NCBI GenBank assembly: GCA_024036415.1
Contig: JAMWET010000573.1
Location: forward strand, 186,001-250,000
DNA: 64,000 nt
From: Prochilodus magdalenae
Taxonomy: Eukaryota; Chordata; Actinopteri; Characiformes; Prochilodontidae
Direction: 5' to 3'
In this document: positions 24,595-36,805 of the stretch, piece after piece
Layout: every line of letters begins with the position of its first letter
How positions within the stretch are numbered: position 1 is the first letter of the stretch
The notes under the pieces: generated by a model
Databases searched by the model: none
Seen by the model: the letters and a program-made list of their open reading frames with translations, nothing else
What the model was told of the DNA's origin: nothing
Made by a program: the position numbers and the translations under genes

Positions 24595-24891
24595 TGCTAG
24601 GGTAGGACATTTCAACAAGGAATCATTCTACATCCTTTAAACTGTTGCTCCAGCACGAAAACACAAAAGCCAGCATATGGTTTGTCCTCTCTGGGTTACT
24701 GCAGACACATTGCACCCTCTGTTGGAAGATGACTGGCTTCTATGTAGATGTAAAGGGTTTATTCTAATCTAATGGAGACACATTGATCTGAAGCTACAGG
24801 TAGTTATACAATACTGAAATATATATAAACAGGTCCACTGGAATATTATACGCTGTAACTTTAAACTCCATGCTGTGCACAGCTTCTAGAG

Positions 24892-25034
24892 CAGGGGTCA
24901 CCAAACCTCTTCCTGGGGATTTACTTTACTGCAGAATTTAGTTCGAGCCTACATCTAATATGTTGCCCACCTCCTCACCTAATGTTGGACTCTGCAGGAA
25001 GGTAGATCTAAGGCACCAGGGGTGGTGATGACTG
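24892..25034. mobile_element. hAT-type MITE with near-perfect 8-bp target duplication
   Basis: It begins CAGGGGTCACC and ends GGTGATGACTG, so the ends are imperfect inverted repeats of a hAT-like sequence. Inverted homology continues inward (CTTTACTGCAGA on the left against TCTGCAGGAAGG on the right). Flanks are TTCTAGAG (24884-24891) and TTCTAGAC (25035-25042), an 8-bp duplication with one mismatch. hAT elements make 8-bp duplications. It is non-coding and non-autonomous. The family is common in fish, from memory. Confidence 0.8.
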
Positions 25035-25157
25035 TTCTAGACAATGCCCTTGTATTAAAACAGGGATCACTGTACACTATTACAGTTCCTAGTCCCTATT
25101 AGCTTGGTATATTGTCAGCATATATGAGTCAGTGTCGTGAAGTGGTATTGTACGGTT

Positions 25158-25215
25158 ACCCAGTGCTGTGTGAATGAGTGTGTGGGTCCACCCTGCACTG
25201 TATTCCATCCATCAT
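25158..25215. mobile_element. Possible small retroelement tail remnant
   Basis: The words GTGTGAATGAGTGTGTG and CCACCCTGCACTGTATTCC resemble, from memory, the conserved part of a widespread fish SINE/LINE-related repeat, with a deletion between them. The match is short and boundaries are uncertain. Confidence 0.3.
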
Positions 25216-28200
25216 CCAGCAGACATCACTTTTTGGAGAGCTTCTCCTCCCAGGGACCATAGCTGAAGTAAATGAGACCAAAAATATCATTGTGCCACTG
25301 AAGAGCGAAAAGACGTTTCCGCTCTGACACAAATGAGTTTGCGGATTGACAAGTCCCTTTTTTTTTAAATCTTTTTATAGTCTCTGTTGAGGAGGAGTCT
25401 CTTTGAGTAAATACCCATGAAGCCTTACAGCGTCGACATGTACTTTTTTCTCAGCTGAGCTCAGATGCGCCACAGTGAAGTGTAAGGAAAAATGATCACT
25501 CAGTTTGCCGCTGCACGCTAGCCCCGCAGTCTATTTTGGAGTCGGCAGTGATCTAATTGCTTTCAGTATATCTGGACAGATCAATGATGCCAACAGGCGG
25601 CTGTTGTGTGGCTTCATATGTTTCAATTAAAATGTAATCCATACAATAATAAAAAAAATCTATATGTACTGGTGGGGAGGCTTGGAAAAGCACCTTGCGC
25701 TAAAGCACATCTAACTGTGGTCTGACATGTATTAATCATTCAAGAGGAATATGGCTGATGTGAAACTGTTGTATTAATAATGAGAGCTCTATAACATGCC
25801 GTTTTGAAAGGTATCTAATTCGTATGGTCATATTATTGATACTGCTTGTCATATTAGCATTACAGCCTACCTAACCGTTGTGTTTCAGTGGCTGTCTCAA
25901 GTGATTCTTAGTTAACTCTTGCGAGATTTCCTCCGGGCTCAGCAGCTGGTGATTAATGGTCAGACATCCTCCCCGAAGAAAATGTGAGTGAATGAAATAT
26001 TAATGAGCTAATGTATTCCAGAGGAGCCAGAATTAAGTCATTCCTTCTTATCAGGCCAAGGGAGTGTGGATTGCAATTAGTAATTAGTTTGTTCACTGGT
26101 TCAGGGATTATTTGAGACCTTGTTTATTGGAGCTTTTCCACATATAAAAGATGCTCCGTCTCCGTGATTTGTTGATTCAAGTGAGGTTTCTGGCGCATGC
26201 GAGCACAATGATTCAGCCATAACCTTTGTATATTTAACCAGCTGACACTCTATACTGCATTGATATTTATTTCAGGATTTCATTTCAAACAGCATTGTAA
26301 ATTAATTCATTTGTGCATTGCTGGACCACAATATGCATAATTGAAGTGCTTCTGCTCCAGAACACAAGCAGGTAGAGGGGGCAAAGGTTTTGGCAGTAAG
26401 AGTAAAACCCCATTACTTTCACACTGAAAGACAGAAACGGTAATGGGAGGGACTGTATGAAAGATGCATCAAGCCTTGAAAGACTCTTTGCTCTTGATTG
26501 TGAAATCCTTGGCATTATTATCTTAGCTTGATCAGCTATTATTCTGCATAAAGACTTGATGGGTCTAGACATTGATGCGGGCATAATGAGGATTTACTGA
26601 TCAAGCGTGGACATGTGTAGAATGGCTTGCAGGCAAATTGTCGACAGTAAATTGTCCGCAGCACTGATGTTTTCCTAATCCCAGGTAAGACCGCGCCTTT
26701 AGTCCAGGATATTATTGGGCTCAATATTAGTGTGGCTGATGGCTAGCGTCTGCTCTTCTACAGGAAATGGAGGGCATTGTCTTAGCTCGACTCCGCCATC
26801 TGGCCGTGATTGATGGTTTCCAATTTAAATACCAATCAGCAGTGTCTTAAACATTACTGTCCAAACCTCCACCTTGTCATAAAGCACTTTCATTAGCACA
26901 ATGAGTCTCGGATTAATTATGTAGAAACACTGTCATCGTTATCTTGTTAGCGGTTCGAAGGGACTGCAGCTAATGCAATATTGCTGAGCCTACAAGCATG
27001 CATTATCCAAATATGCCAAGGTTAACCTTAATACCTCTGGGATTGAGCCATTAGATTTCTGTGGAGCTTCCTGTAGGGAGACTAGAAAGGATCACTATGT
27101 GTTTGAAAGCATAAGCCTAAAGCAAACGCAAGTCAGCAGTCATGCATAAATTGGTTAAGACGGGCTTCACAGAGAAGTGTATTAAAGGAATCAAGTGCAA
27201 ACACCTTCCCAGCTCAGTTTGGGAGATTTTACATAGAATCTGTGCAGAGCATCAGGAGACAGGTGTGCCAGGCTGAAGCTGCTTGAGCAAACACTAAGTG
27301 AAGATTACAAGAATCGTCTTTATTCCCAAATCTTTTCAAACGCCATCAGGAGCAGCCTTTGAGGTCAGTTCGTATTGATCGCGCATCCAAAACTGACCTT
27401 TACCTCAGACTTTGGTAGGCATTTCTGATAGCCAGGAGACCAGACTTGAATTTCTGCAAGGTCTAATTTGCAAAACTTGTGTGTCAAATAAAAAGATGTA
27501 CCTGAAAATAAAAGTTTGGCGATGCTATAATGTTTGTTTTTGCTCAAAGTGCTTAAATGCAAATACAGGGTAAGTCATTGTCTGACCTGCTTCCTATAGG
27601 CAGTGGGCTTGTGTCATTTGGTATTCTTTGATAACTAGAGATGCTGCACTGGTCTGCCTAAGCCTTTAGTAAATTAGTTCACCCTGTAAGTCTGTTAAGA
27701 ATTCCCAACAGAAGAATTGTTTTGATACAATTCTTGATACAAACATTTTGATGCCATTGGTGCAATAGTACTTCTGTGGCAAGTTGGGAACCAGCTATTG
27801 CTGGTGTAGCCAATCAACATTAGAATCTCTACAACCCATATAACAGGAAATGTTTCACACATTGGCTGTCTTATGGCAGCGGAGGCAGTGGTAACGTGGA
27901 GGGATAAAGCTTGAGTTGAATGCTGACCTTCAGAATAACACATGGAATAATATGACATAGCCGCCATATGCACTTGCAGAGTGCATAAAATTTTAAGTTT
28001 TAATTTTAAGTTTTAAAATTCCACAAAAAAAATTTTTTTTGCTGGAGAAAAAAATGTATATATGTTTGTGCCACTGCCTGACATCAAAAGTTTTTCATGT
28101 ATGTATGATTTCACTGTGTACAGTCAGGGGGTGGGGCTAGGCTTAGTACGCCTGTTCTCAAAGCTGCAGTTTCAATAATTTAAATGTTAAATTCAGGTAC

Positions 28201-31200
28201 ACGTTGTGGTCACACAAAGGCTTATTCTCCATTGTGCCCGCGCTCATATGTACATCAGGCCTGTCAAGTGTGAAATGTGACAATGGGAGGAACCGCTACA
28301 TAATTTAGAGGTTCTATTGCAAAAAGGTTTAAGTCCCAGGCTATGTAAAATACATGTAAAACCTCAGTTTTAAGAATGCATATTAAAAAACGATATCAAA
28401 TTTTTACATATATATTCACCTGTAATAGTTATTTTCCAAGAGCAAGGGAATCAGAGAACAGCAGATAGACTCACAGTTTATTTTAACAGAGCAATTAAAA
28501 TGTCGGAGTCAACCCACTAATGTGCCTTGACTTTAATAGATAACCTGGCCAGGCAGCTGTGATGTAAATTACTCAACCCAATAAATGAAAATAGAAGTAG
28601 AAGGGGTGACAGTAGTTAAATGTCTCTGAGGAAATCTGCATTACTCTTCTCATTGCCAATGTGCACTGCTGCACACAAATGCACTGCAATTTGCAGTATG
28701 TCCTGAGTGAGGCATAGCAAAATGGCAAGGTCAGCTTTTAGCATGACTTCAACTCTATCGGAATATGGTGTTAAGGAATGATTATGCATTTGTCATTAGC
28801 CGCCTTAACATTAATACAGTTACCCCCTCACAAAATATTTGGACACTTTAATCAATTAACTATTGGTGAACTTCGGTGCAGTGGTTAGGTTGGTTTATGT
28901 AATGTTAAACAACATTATTGAGCGCCACATTGCTGGAAAAACACCCATGTAACCACAATTAAGGTACTGTAACATTCAGAGAGCAAAACATCAAAATCTG
29001 GATTTGTTTTTTCTACAAAGGAAATAGGTGAGCTTGTGTCTATTACTAAGATCATGAATTCAGAAGTGGACAAACATATTCTGGATGCAAATTACTCAAA
29101 TGATAACAATCTGAAACACAGCAGCAGCCACTGAAGAATGCTTTGCCAACACAGTCCTGGAACGGTCTGTTCAAAACAAATACCACTTAGTTGGACACTT
29201 TGTTTCCTACCAAAATGACATTATTTATAAGAATGGCACAGATGTCCAGTTACTTCATGTATGTGTCTGTTTGAGCAGTTTTTCTTTCTTCAGGCTTATA
29301 GAAAACCGATCATTAGATTTAAGATGAAGTATTCCTACTGATCCCTAAATGAATGCTTACATGTGCAACCATTCTAATTTAAGTTCTTGGGAACAATTGA
29401 AGATTTTTGATCACAACAGAAAAACAAATTTCTCCTAATTTGAAGGACCATGTAACTTTACCCTGCCTCTCTATCGCAACAAGAATCGGGACATCCTACT
29501 CCTGGTAAGCAATGCACAAAATGGATGGGTAGGGCTAAGTGGTGGAGCAAGGAGTGAAAATGGATTAGGTTTAGGCCTGCCTGCTAAATACAAAATGAAA
29601 CAATTGGTGTTATGCTCCTGGAGTCTACTGTCTCTGATCATATAAGCCAAATGCTTGTGTGTTTCTGTGTGTGAATGAGTAGCCTCATTCATCCCTTACC
29701 ATCTGGTCCACGCACCTGCAGCGTATGTAACACGTTTGCAGAATGTGTACAGATTGAGCAAGTGCCAACATGAAGTTCAGAAGAGCTGCTTTAGAAGCAG
29801 AAACAGAAGCTAGAGTGACTAATGATTGGTGACCACAGCTATAGCCAGGATTGTGCTTATGAGCAGGCCAGCTCAACGCTGGGTGTAACAGCCAGGCTGG
29901 TAGCTTTAATGTCCAGAGAACTACATTAAAGTACAGTGGGTTGCTGGTAAGCATTCAACAAAGCTTTTGTTACAGTCAAAGTGTTTGTCTTCTGTGGTTG
30001 CTGGAGGAGAACAAGGGCGTAATGGGCGTTTCAGGACTTTAGAAATCGTTACCACCTTTTCCTCATCTATGTAGTACAAGTGGTATGCTAAATAACAGTG
30101 TAGTCAATTTGAATCCAGGATTGTTTAAACAATACAACAACAGGATCCAACATCCAGCATTGTTCATATAGGTGTTCACCTCTGGATGACCCATAGTCGC
30201 AGCTTCCAAGCTGTATATTCAATCATCATCACAATAATAGCTGAACCCAGGAGGAAGCGTCGGATTGCAATGCTATTTGGAAGGAAGATAGAGGACATCA
30301 GGAATAATAAATAATGTACATTTAAACTGATATTGGCGAAATGTATTGAGCTATTGAGTGTGAAACAATTATTCTGATGTCTCACAGTGTCAAACCTATT
30401 AACTAAGAACAAACGATGTAGCATCATCTACCAGATTGACAAAGGCCTCAGTCATGCCTCAATCGATGTGTTGTTTACTAAAGTAAGTATTTAAGGATGT
30501 TATACTAAAGATGCAGCAGGTTTATTGTTTTTTTTTTTAGCTTGAGCAGCAAAACTAAATGTCACATGAATCAGTGTACCCACAGCCTCGCCCATTATCC
30601 GCTGTTTGAGATCTGCCATCAAGCAAATCTGAGCATTACAGGATTGTTGGTGTTAATTCCCAGTGTTTATGGGCAAAACTGTATTAGACACGATTTTCCA
30701 TATTCCTCCTTTACATGGCAGGAAAAAAATTATGTATTTGATACAGGTAAACCGCATGGGGTGACACCTGTGACTAACCTGCACCTAGCGCTGTTATAGT
30801 ACAAAGTAATGTGCTACATTACAACCATATGGCCATTAAAAGTAATGTTATCTACTAAGTATAGCAGTGCAGTGCATTTGTATTCTCAGCATTCGAAGCC
30901 TCTTTGCAGTGTCAAAAAAGCAGCAGGCTTTTTGTGTTTGTGTTTTATTCAGCAGAGTTTTTTGTAGCTGACACACTTATCCCAGTGATGCTCTTTTAAT
31001 TTTCAAAATTGTGTGAAGATTTCCATGCTGTGAGTCTTGACATCTTGCTGTTAGGTGGAATAACTGATAAGCACAATTTTTGTGCCAGTCACAGGGCATG
31101 CTATCTGTCAGAAATGGCTTATAGTTCTCCTTTGTGAAAAAAAACTTTAAAATGAAAAAAATGTTAGAGATGTAGTAAAACAAAAAGTGTTTGACAAAGT

Positions 31201-32109
31201 AACCGAGTACATAACTTTAAAGAATATTGTGCTATGTTACCAAGCTTAGAGTTTACAGCTAGAAACACATGACGTACAGACTGGTAGAGCAGTCAAACCT
31301 ACCTTGTCACTATAGAAGTCATGTCATTATACTGTATCTGGTATAATAAGAAACACTGGGTCTAAGCTGATTTTGTTTAAGAAAAAAAACTTACCACAGG
31401 TAAACTACAATGTTCCAAAGTCAGTGGGTTTAGTCACTTGTGTGTTTTGCCTGCTGAGTTTCCTGGAACATTAATAATGTGTTTACACTGCTCAGACTGA
31501 ATCACAAAACTGGCAACCGCACCAAAATACCATGGCAGTTTTAGACTACAGTTGAAGTAGCTGATGTTGTTCAAAGTATTGAGGCATCATAGCAAACTCA
31601 TTTTCATATCTTCACAGGAAGATGGCCATCTTTTTTTTTTGGGGGGGACCCTGTGCAAGAATTTTGTAAGACCTTTATAAACATGCAAATGAGAAAGAAT
31701 GCTTATCTAAACTTGAAAGTGAACAGAAACTGACTGAAAAACAGATGTGGTGACAAAATGTAGCATAAGGTATGTTGCCCAGGAAACATTGTGTGAGAAT
31801 TGGTATATTGTGCTCTTACAACCTACAGTTATAATAATAGTGTGTAATACCTCCATGAGCACGTATAACAGCTGCAATTCAAAGATTCTGGATGTAGGTG
31901 GCATCAGTGTTCAGCCACTTATTCTTTAAAGAATTGTGCATTTCAGCCAAGTTTTGTGGATGACAATCCTGACGAGCATTTCCAGTAGGCTGTACACTGA
32001 CTGTACACTTTCATACACTTGCAAATTCAGCTACTTCCTTCACATTATGGCCTTTGGCACACCCAAATGCGACCCCTCTTGTTGCCAATCATTAACATTT
32101 GCTTTGCGA
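25216..32109. other. Intron middle, no gene; candidate conserved block 25950-27050
   Basis: No exon or known element is supported through this stretch. The part 25950-27050 is low in repeats and rich in TAAT-type words (for example GCAATTAGTAATTAG near 26074), and resembles conserved non-coding enhancers in composition. A segment near 28800-29200 has CAAAATATTTGGACAC and a later TTGGACACTTTG, which may be ends of a decayed DNA transposon, but I could not define it. Reverse-strand ORFs of 60-99 codons here show no domains. Confidence 0.35.
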
Positions 32110-32267
32110 CCTGTTTTCACACATTGAAGAAAACAATCACTGCACTGTACCACCTGAACCCAAGAATTCTGTCACACACACACACATATTTACAGCACCA
32201 TCATTCTCGTCCAGCATCATTTACAGAAGCCTAATATTACTACAACCATAAATAAGCAGGGTGACTA
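32110..32267 (+). repeat. Dispersed repeat family 2, copy B
   Basis: It matches 7515-7675 in the same orientation (shared CACTGCACTGTACCA, ACAGAAGCCT and GGTGACTAATT) with a short CACACA run inside. Non-coding, family unknown. Confidence 0.55.
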
Positions 32268-33644
32268 ATTTTACTTTGATCCCCCCTTATGGCCAGTTGT
32301 ACATGTGCATTTGTTGACAGAAGGACACGGAATTCAACTACCCTTCACATACACTGCAGGCACATCATGCAAGCATAAGGATACTACAGATTAAGCTCAG
32401 ATTTAGCCTGGAAGTTCGAAAAAGGCAACATGAGAAGAGAAAGGACGGTGTCGATTTTGCAAGGTAGAGTAATATTATAGGATTTTGTTACAGGATGTTG
32501 CAACCTTGGCAAGAGATTAACAAAGACTGACCAAACGTTTTGCTGTGTGATGGCTTTATGTATATCATGCTGGTGTATAACAGGACTGGGGATAGATAAC
32601 TTTGGCATATGGAAAAACTACAAGATTCACAGATGACACAGATAACATTAGAGCCAGCATCACAATCTTTTGTTAATAAGGTTGGAGGGGATGTACACTC
32701 TGCTGTCAGATTTTTGTCATCTCTTTACAGCATCTGTGTTGATGATGTCCATGCTGGAAATATGAAGCTAGCTTCTTCTTATAGCAAGCTGAAATCCATA
32801 GTTGTTGGTAAGGGACAAGGTGCCGGTGTTCTTGTGAGAGGATTTTGAGATGAAGGGTAAATGATTTAGATGCGAAGTTAGAATGTTGCTTTAACATGGA
32901 TGAAGTTGATTGTGATTATTTGTGTCAACAATTTCAGCAGAATGACATGCCCCTCTTAAAAATGGGACTGTTGCTTAAATAATTAAATCTTGTTTTGGCT
33001 CAGCTTTTGTGAAGCTTTCCTCCACCATGCTGAACACCTGCTAACATTCAGGGTTACTAAATGCATCTGTGATGTACATTTCTATGGGGAAAAGGAATAG
33101 AACATTTACATTACATTCCTTTTTTCACACTTGCACATGCCATGTGGAAAACATAGTGGGTTGGTCTGCCCGATATATAAACAGTTTTATTGAAAACCGT
33201 ATTCGTGGTAAAATGATTGGGTTGAAAATAAAAACAATAAAAAAGCTGAAAAATAACTTTTTAACACTCTTGTGCAGTGTGAAGCATGTTTTCCTAAAAT
33301 TTAATATAATCGGTTTCAGTGCACCAAACACAACAGAAGGTGAGCATTGTGACATTGTGATAATGGTAGTCCTACGTTTTTACACAAAAAAATAGAGGTG
33401 GGTGATAGGGCAAAAATAGAACAGTGTGATATCAAGTATATGTGGTATATCCGGATTTTTATATTTCAGACGCCTCATCAGTTTAAACTGTTAAAAGGCC
33501 TGTAGAGTCATAAGATATATAAAAAAAATATTCATCAAGTCAGGTGCGTCTAAACTTCTTACTAGTACTGTACATGACAACAACATACAACCATATGTGG
33601 ATAACTTAATTCTTTGGTACCTTTAGAGATGGTTTCTTGTGCCA

Positions 33645-33709
33645 TGTGTGTGTGTGTGTGTGTGTGTGTGCGCGTGTGTGTGTGTGTGTGTGTGCATGTG
33701 TGTGTGTGT
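33645..33709. repeat. (TG)n microsatellite with CG interruption
   Basis: About 65 bases of alternating TG are broken by CGCG and CATG, all alternating pyrimidine-purine, so the run is a candidate for left-handed (Z) DNA under torsion. Confidence 0.95.
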
Positions 33710-34876
33710 TTAATCTTTTCAGAAACTTTAATGTTGAAGAAGCTGTGGTTCCTTCACCCAACAGTGTGACATAATTGTCAGTGACACCGCTACAAGATTC
33801 ACTGTCCTGAGCGCTGGCTTTTATGGGCAATAAACCATACACCTTGGTCTAACATTAACATATCCATACACATGTCCCTGCTGAAATTGATGTGTGAATT
33901 TGACCTTGTCAGCAGGCCCTGTTCATACCACTATCAAACCGTCTACAAGCTAAATACCATAACCGAAAAGAAAGTGAGGGAAAAAGAAACAAGGACAAAT
34001 AAATGGCAGACAATTAATGCCGGTGTATCTTTCAGATGTAATATGAGACCATGGCCCGATGTCAGTCCTCATTACATTAAGATGGTAGATGCGTCTAAAG
34101 TAATGAACTGAGTAAGCCCTTGGATGAATTGGAATGTCAATCTCTATTAGGAGGAAAAGCCACTGATAACATCCATCAGGAATGCCTGCTTTGTGTATGT
34201 TGTAAAGATAGTGTGAAGATGGATTTTTGTGTCTCCAAAGGATTATAAAAGTAATTGTTGAAGCACAGTGTTTATCTCACGGTGCTTCCCATTTTTGAAA
34301 AATGACAGTAATTATTTAATGTCTTACTTGTTGAGGGAGAGAATTCAATCAGGAATTCATTTATCTTACTGCTATAAAAGACTAAGTTCAGAATTATGAA
34401 GTTGTTCTTATAGGCAATGATGAAATGTTTTTTTTTCTGCTTTCTTGATAAGTTTTATTTTATTACTACAGATTTTTGATAGTCATTAATTGATGCATGT
34501 ATTCATTGCTATTTTAATCCCACTTGATGAATACAAAGAAAGTTAGTTTTTTATTTGTATCTATCTTAAAAATGATATTTAAAATCCATTGGTCTTCCAT
34601 TTCTCAATAAATCTAAAGGACAAGATGAATGAAATCCCCTCTAGTGTAGGTGCTTTTTAAAATTAGGCCAGAAACATACTTCACAAACACAAGTACACAA
34701 CCATGTGAACACTGTTTCATGTGCTGTCATGATGCAATTGATAATGCAGAACATAAATAAGCTGAATTCCGATGGTTGCAGCAAGGAGTCTTATAGGGTC
34801 AGTAGCCTTGCATCAAGTTCCTTATCATGGCGGACTAGCAGTAGGACAAATCTCTCACAGAAACATATCACTCATA

Positions 34877-34903
34877 AAATATATATATATATATATATAT
34901 TAA

Positions 34904-34934
<31 letters not shown>

Positions 34935-34937
34935 ATA
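34877..34937. repeat. (AT)n and (AATA)n compound microsatellite
   Basis: An AT dinucleotide run of about 24 bases passes directly into about 35 bases of AAAT/AATA tetranucleotide repeat. Confidence 0.95.
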
Positions 34938-34987
34938 GATGATGGTGATATAGATGATCATCTCCTTATTTCAATAGAACAAAAGAA

Positions 34988-35087
34988 AAGCTGCTTTGAG
35001 ACATCACTTGTAAAAAGCACTATATAAATAAATTTGATTTGATTTGATTTGATTTGATTTGATTTGATTTGATTTGATTTGATTTGA
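34988..35087 (+). mobile_element. L2/SINE-type 3' tail with (TTTGA)n
   Basis: The block GCTGCTTTGAGA ... AAAAAGCACTATATAAATAAA, followed by eleven or so TTTGA units (35033-35087), is the 3' end shared by fish L2 LINEs and the SINEs they mobilise, as I recall it. Only the tail is present, so this is a strongly 5'-truncated copy in + orientation. The pentanucleotide run is the simple-repeat end of such elements. Confidence 0.65.
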
Positions 35088-35454
35088 ACATGTGAAGCAA
35101 CACACATTCTTCATATGTCAACACGTGACTTCTTATGACTGTTGGAGTAACAGTATATTCCACTTACACATGCTTTAATTTGTCCTCTATCTCCTTAGGT
35201 ATAGAGTGTTTCAACTTCACTAGTAATGGAAGAGTACATGTGAGTTTATACAGAATTGTGCATTAGCTATGCGTTGGTTGGGCACTGTCATCTGCATTCA
35301 CATATTGCAGTCAGTATGTTTTTGGCCTCTGGTAGTAGCATAAGGGGACTAAGCGAGCGGAGAGAACTCTGAGAACTGGACTTTTGGGTAACTTCTGCTT
35401 AGTACTAGAAGGCCAGACCCCCTTTTAAACTGTGGTTGGGTTTGACTGACACAG

Positions 35455-35735
35455 GAATGAATAACAGGATGAAGATGGTAGGGATTAAAAAACATGAGTA
35501 ATGAAAGTGAGGGATGGGAATTTATAGTGTACTAGATTAGAATGAGGAATGAGTAACTGGGTAAAGATGGTAGGGATTGCAAAAACGATAAATGGAAAGT
35601 AGGGACGGAAATGTACAGTGCGCTAGATTAGAAAGATTAATGAGAAACGAGTAACTGAGTGGAGAGTGTAGGGATTGCAAAAACGGGAAATGGAAGGTAG
35701 GGATGAAAATTTATAGTGCGCTAGATTAAAAAGAG
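35455..35735. repeat. Three degenerate tandem units of ~95 bp
   Basis: The word TAGGGATT recurs at 35479, 35571 and 35669 (steps of 92 and 98). Each is followed by A-rich sequence, GTAGGGA-like and TATAGTG-like blocks, and CTAGATTA. Units two and three are closest (shared GCAAAAACG and GCGCTAGATTA). It is non-coding. Confidence 0.8.
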
Positions 35736-36628
35736 GTGAGGCTTCAAGTGTGGTCCTTCCCTTAAATGGTCCTACAGCTATTTCATTCATTTGCATAATT
35801 GTAATATGCTTTTTGTTTTCTAAAACAAGTTTGAAATTGCCTGAATATTTCTATGCTGTAAATCTGACACATAGCTCCCAGAAGAAAGTGCTGTGTGGTA
35901 GTTTTAGTTCAGTTTTAAAACTAAAACTTTTTGTCCCTGGGATGTTATAAAGCTTCTAGGGACTTTTTTGCTGAGAACTTCATGAAAGCAATATTCCAAT
36001 ACTGTTGATTTTCTGTCTTCACCACTAAGTCTAAAGACAAGAACAGCCTTTCTAAGGAGAGAGAGATTTTTTTTTCTTTTTCCACACACCGTTTAGCTTT
36101 CAGGAGTATGACATCCTTTCAGTGACAGTAAATGGTTTATCTAAGCTGTTTCAGAAGTAGGTCTGGCTGTTGTTTGATCACTATGGAATAGCTATTCAGC
36201 CCACCTGTTACAAAAGACATCACTGTTAGCGGAGGAGACAAATTAGAAGGACGCGGTGGTGTGATAACAGGCTGACTGGCACAGAACGTCCATAATGTCT
36301 TTTTTTAAACGACTGTAATGAATTATAAACCCATGACTGCAAAAGAAGGTGATGAACTAATTGAAAACCTGAGACTATTTAAAAGGAAATTGAATACCCC
36401 CTTCTAATCCCATGTAGTCCTTTTACATAATTTTAAGATCTCTTCAGGGTGATTTAATAGTATGCCCTGGTCAGGGGGAACAAACTGATCATTCATTGCC
36501 AGATCGCTGCTGGGTTGTTTATCCCGAAGCCAGGTAAAGCTGACTCTACATGATGAAGCTTTTGCTCCGCTTGTCTGAACTTTGCATCAAACTAAATTTC
36601 ACTTGCAGCCTGCAAAGGCTCATGCAAC

Positions 36629-36805
36629 CTACACTGTAAAAAGTGTAACCTAAAAAATGACTTTTATTTGTTAAATTCAGTTGAACTGGTTATACACAAC
36701 TCAAAAAAATTATTTAATTGAAAGAATTGTTTGGTCTTTTTAATGTTAAATAAACCTAATTCATCTGCTTAACAAATTAAAGTAAAACACTCTTTTACAT
36801 TGTAG
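36629..36805. mobile_element. MITE with inverted termini, 177 bp
   Basis: The left end CTACACTGTAAAAAGTGT matches the reverse complement of the right end (ACACTCTTTTACATTGTAG) with few differences. The interior is AT-rich and non-coding. It resembles a common fish MITE with CACTGTAAAA termini, as remembered. No target duplication is clear. Confidence 0.7.

Noticed and set aside
28800..29240. Possible DNA transposon with TATTTGGACAC-like ends
   Set aside because: Only short words matched; inner sequence gave no transposase trace and ends could not be paired.
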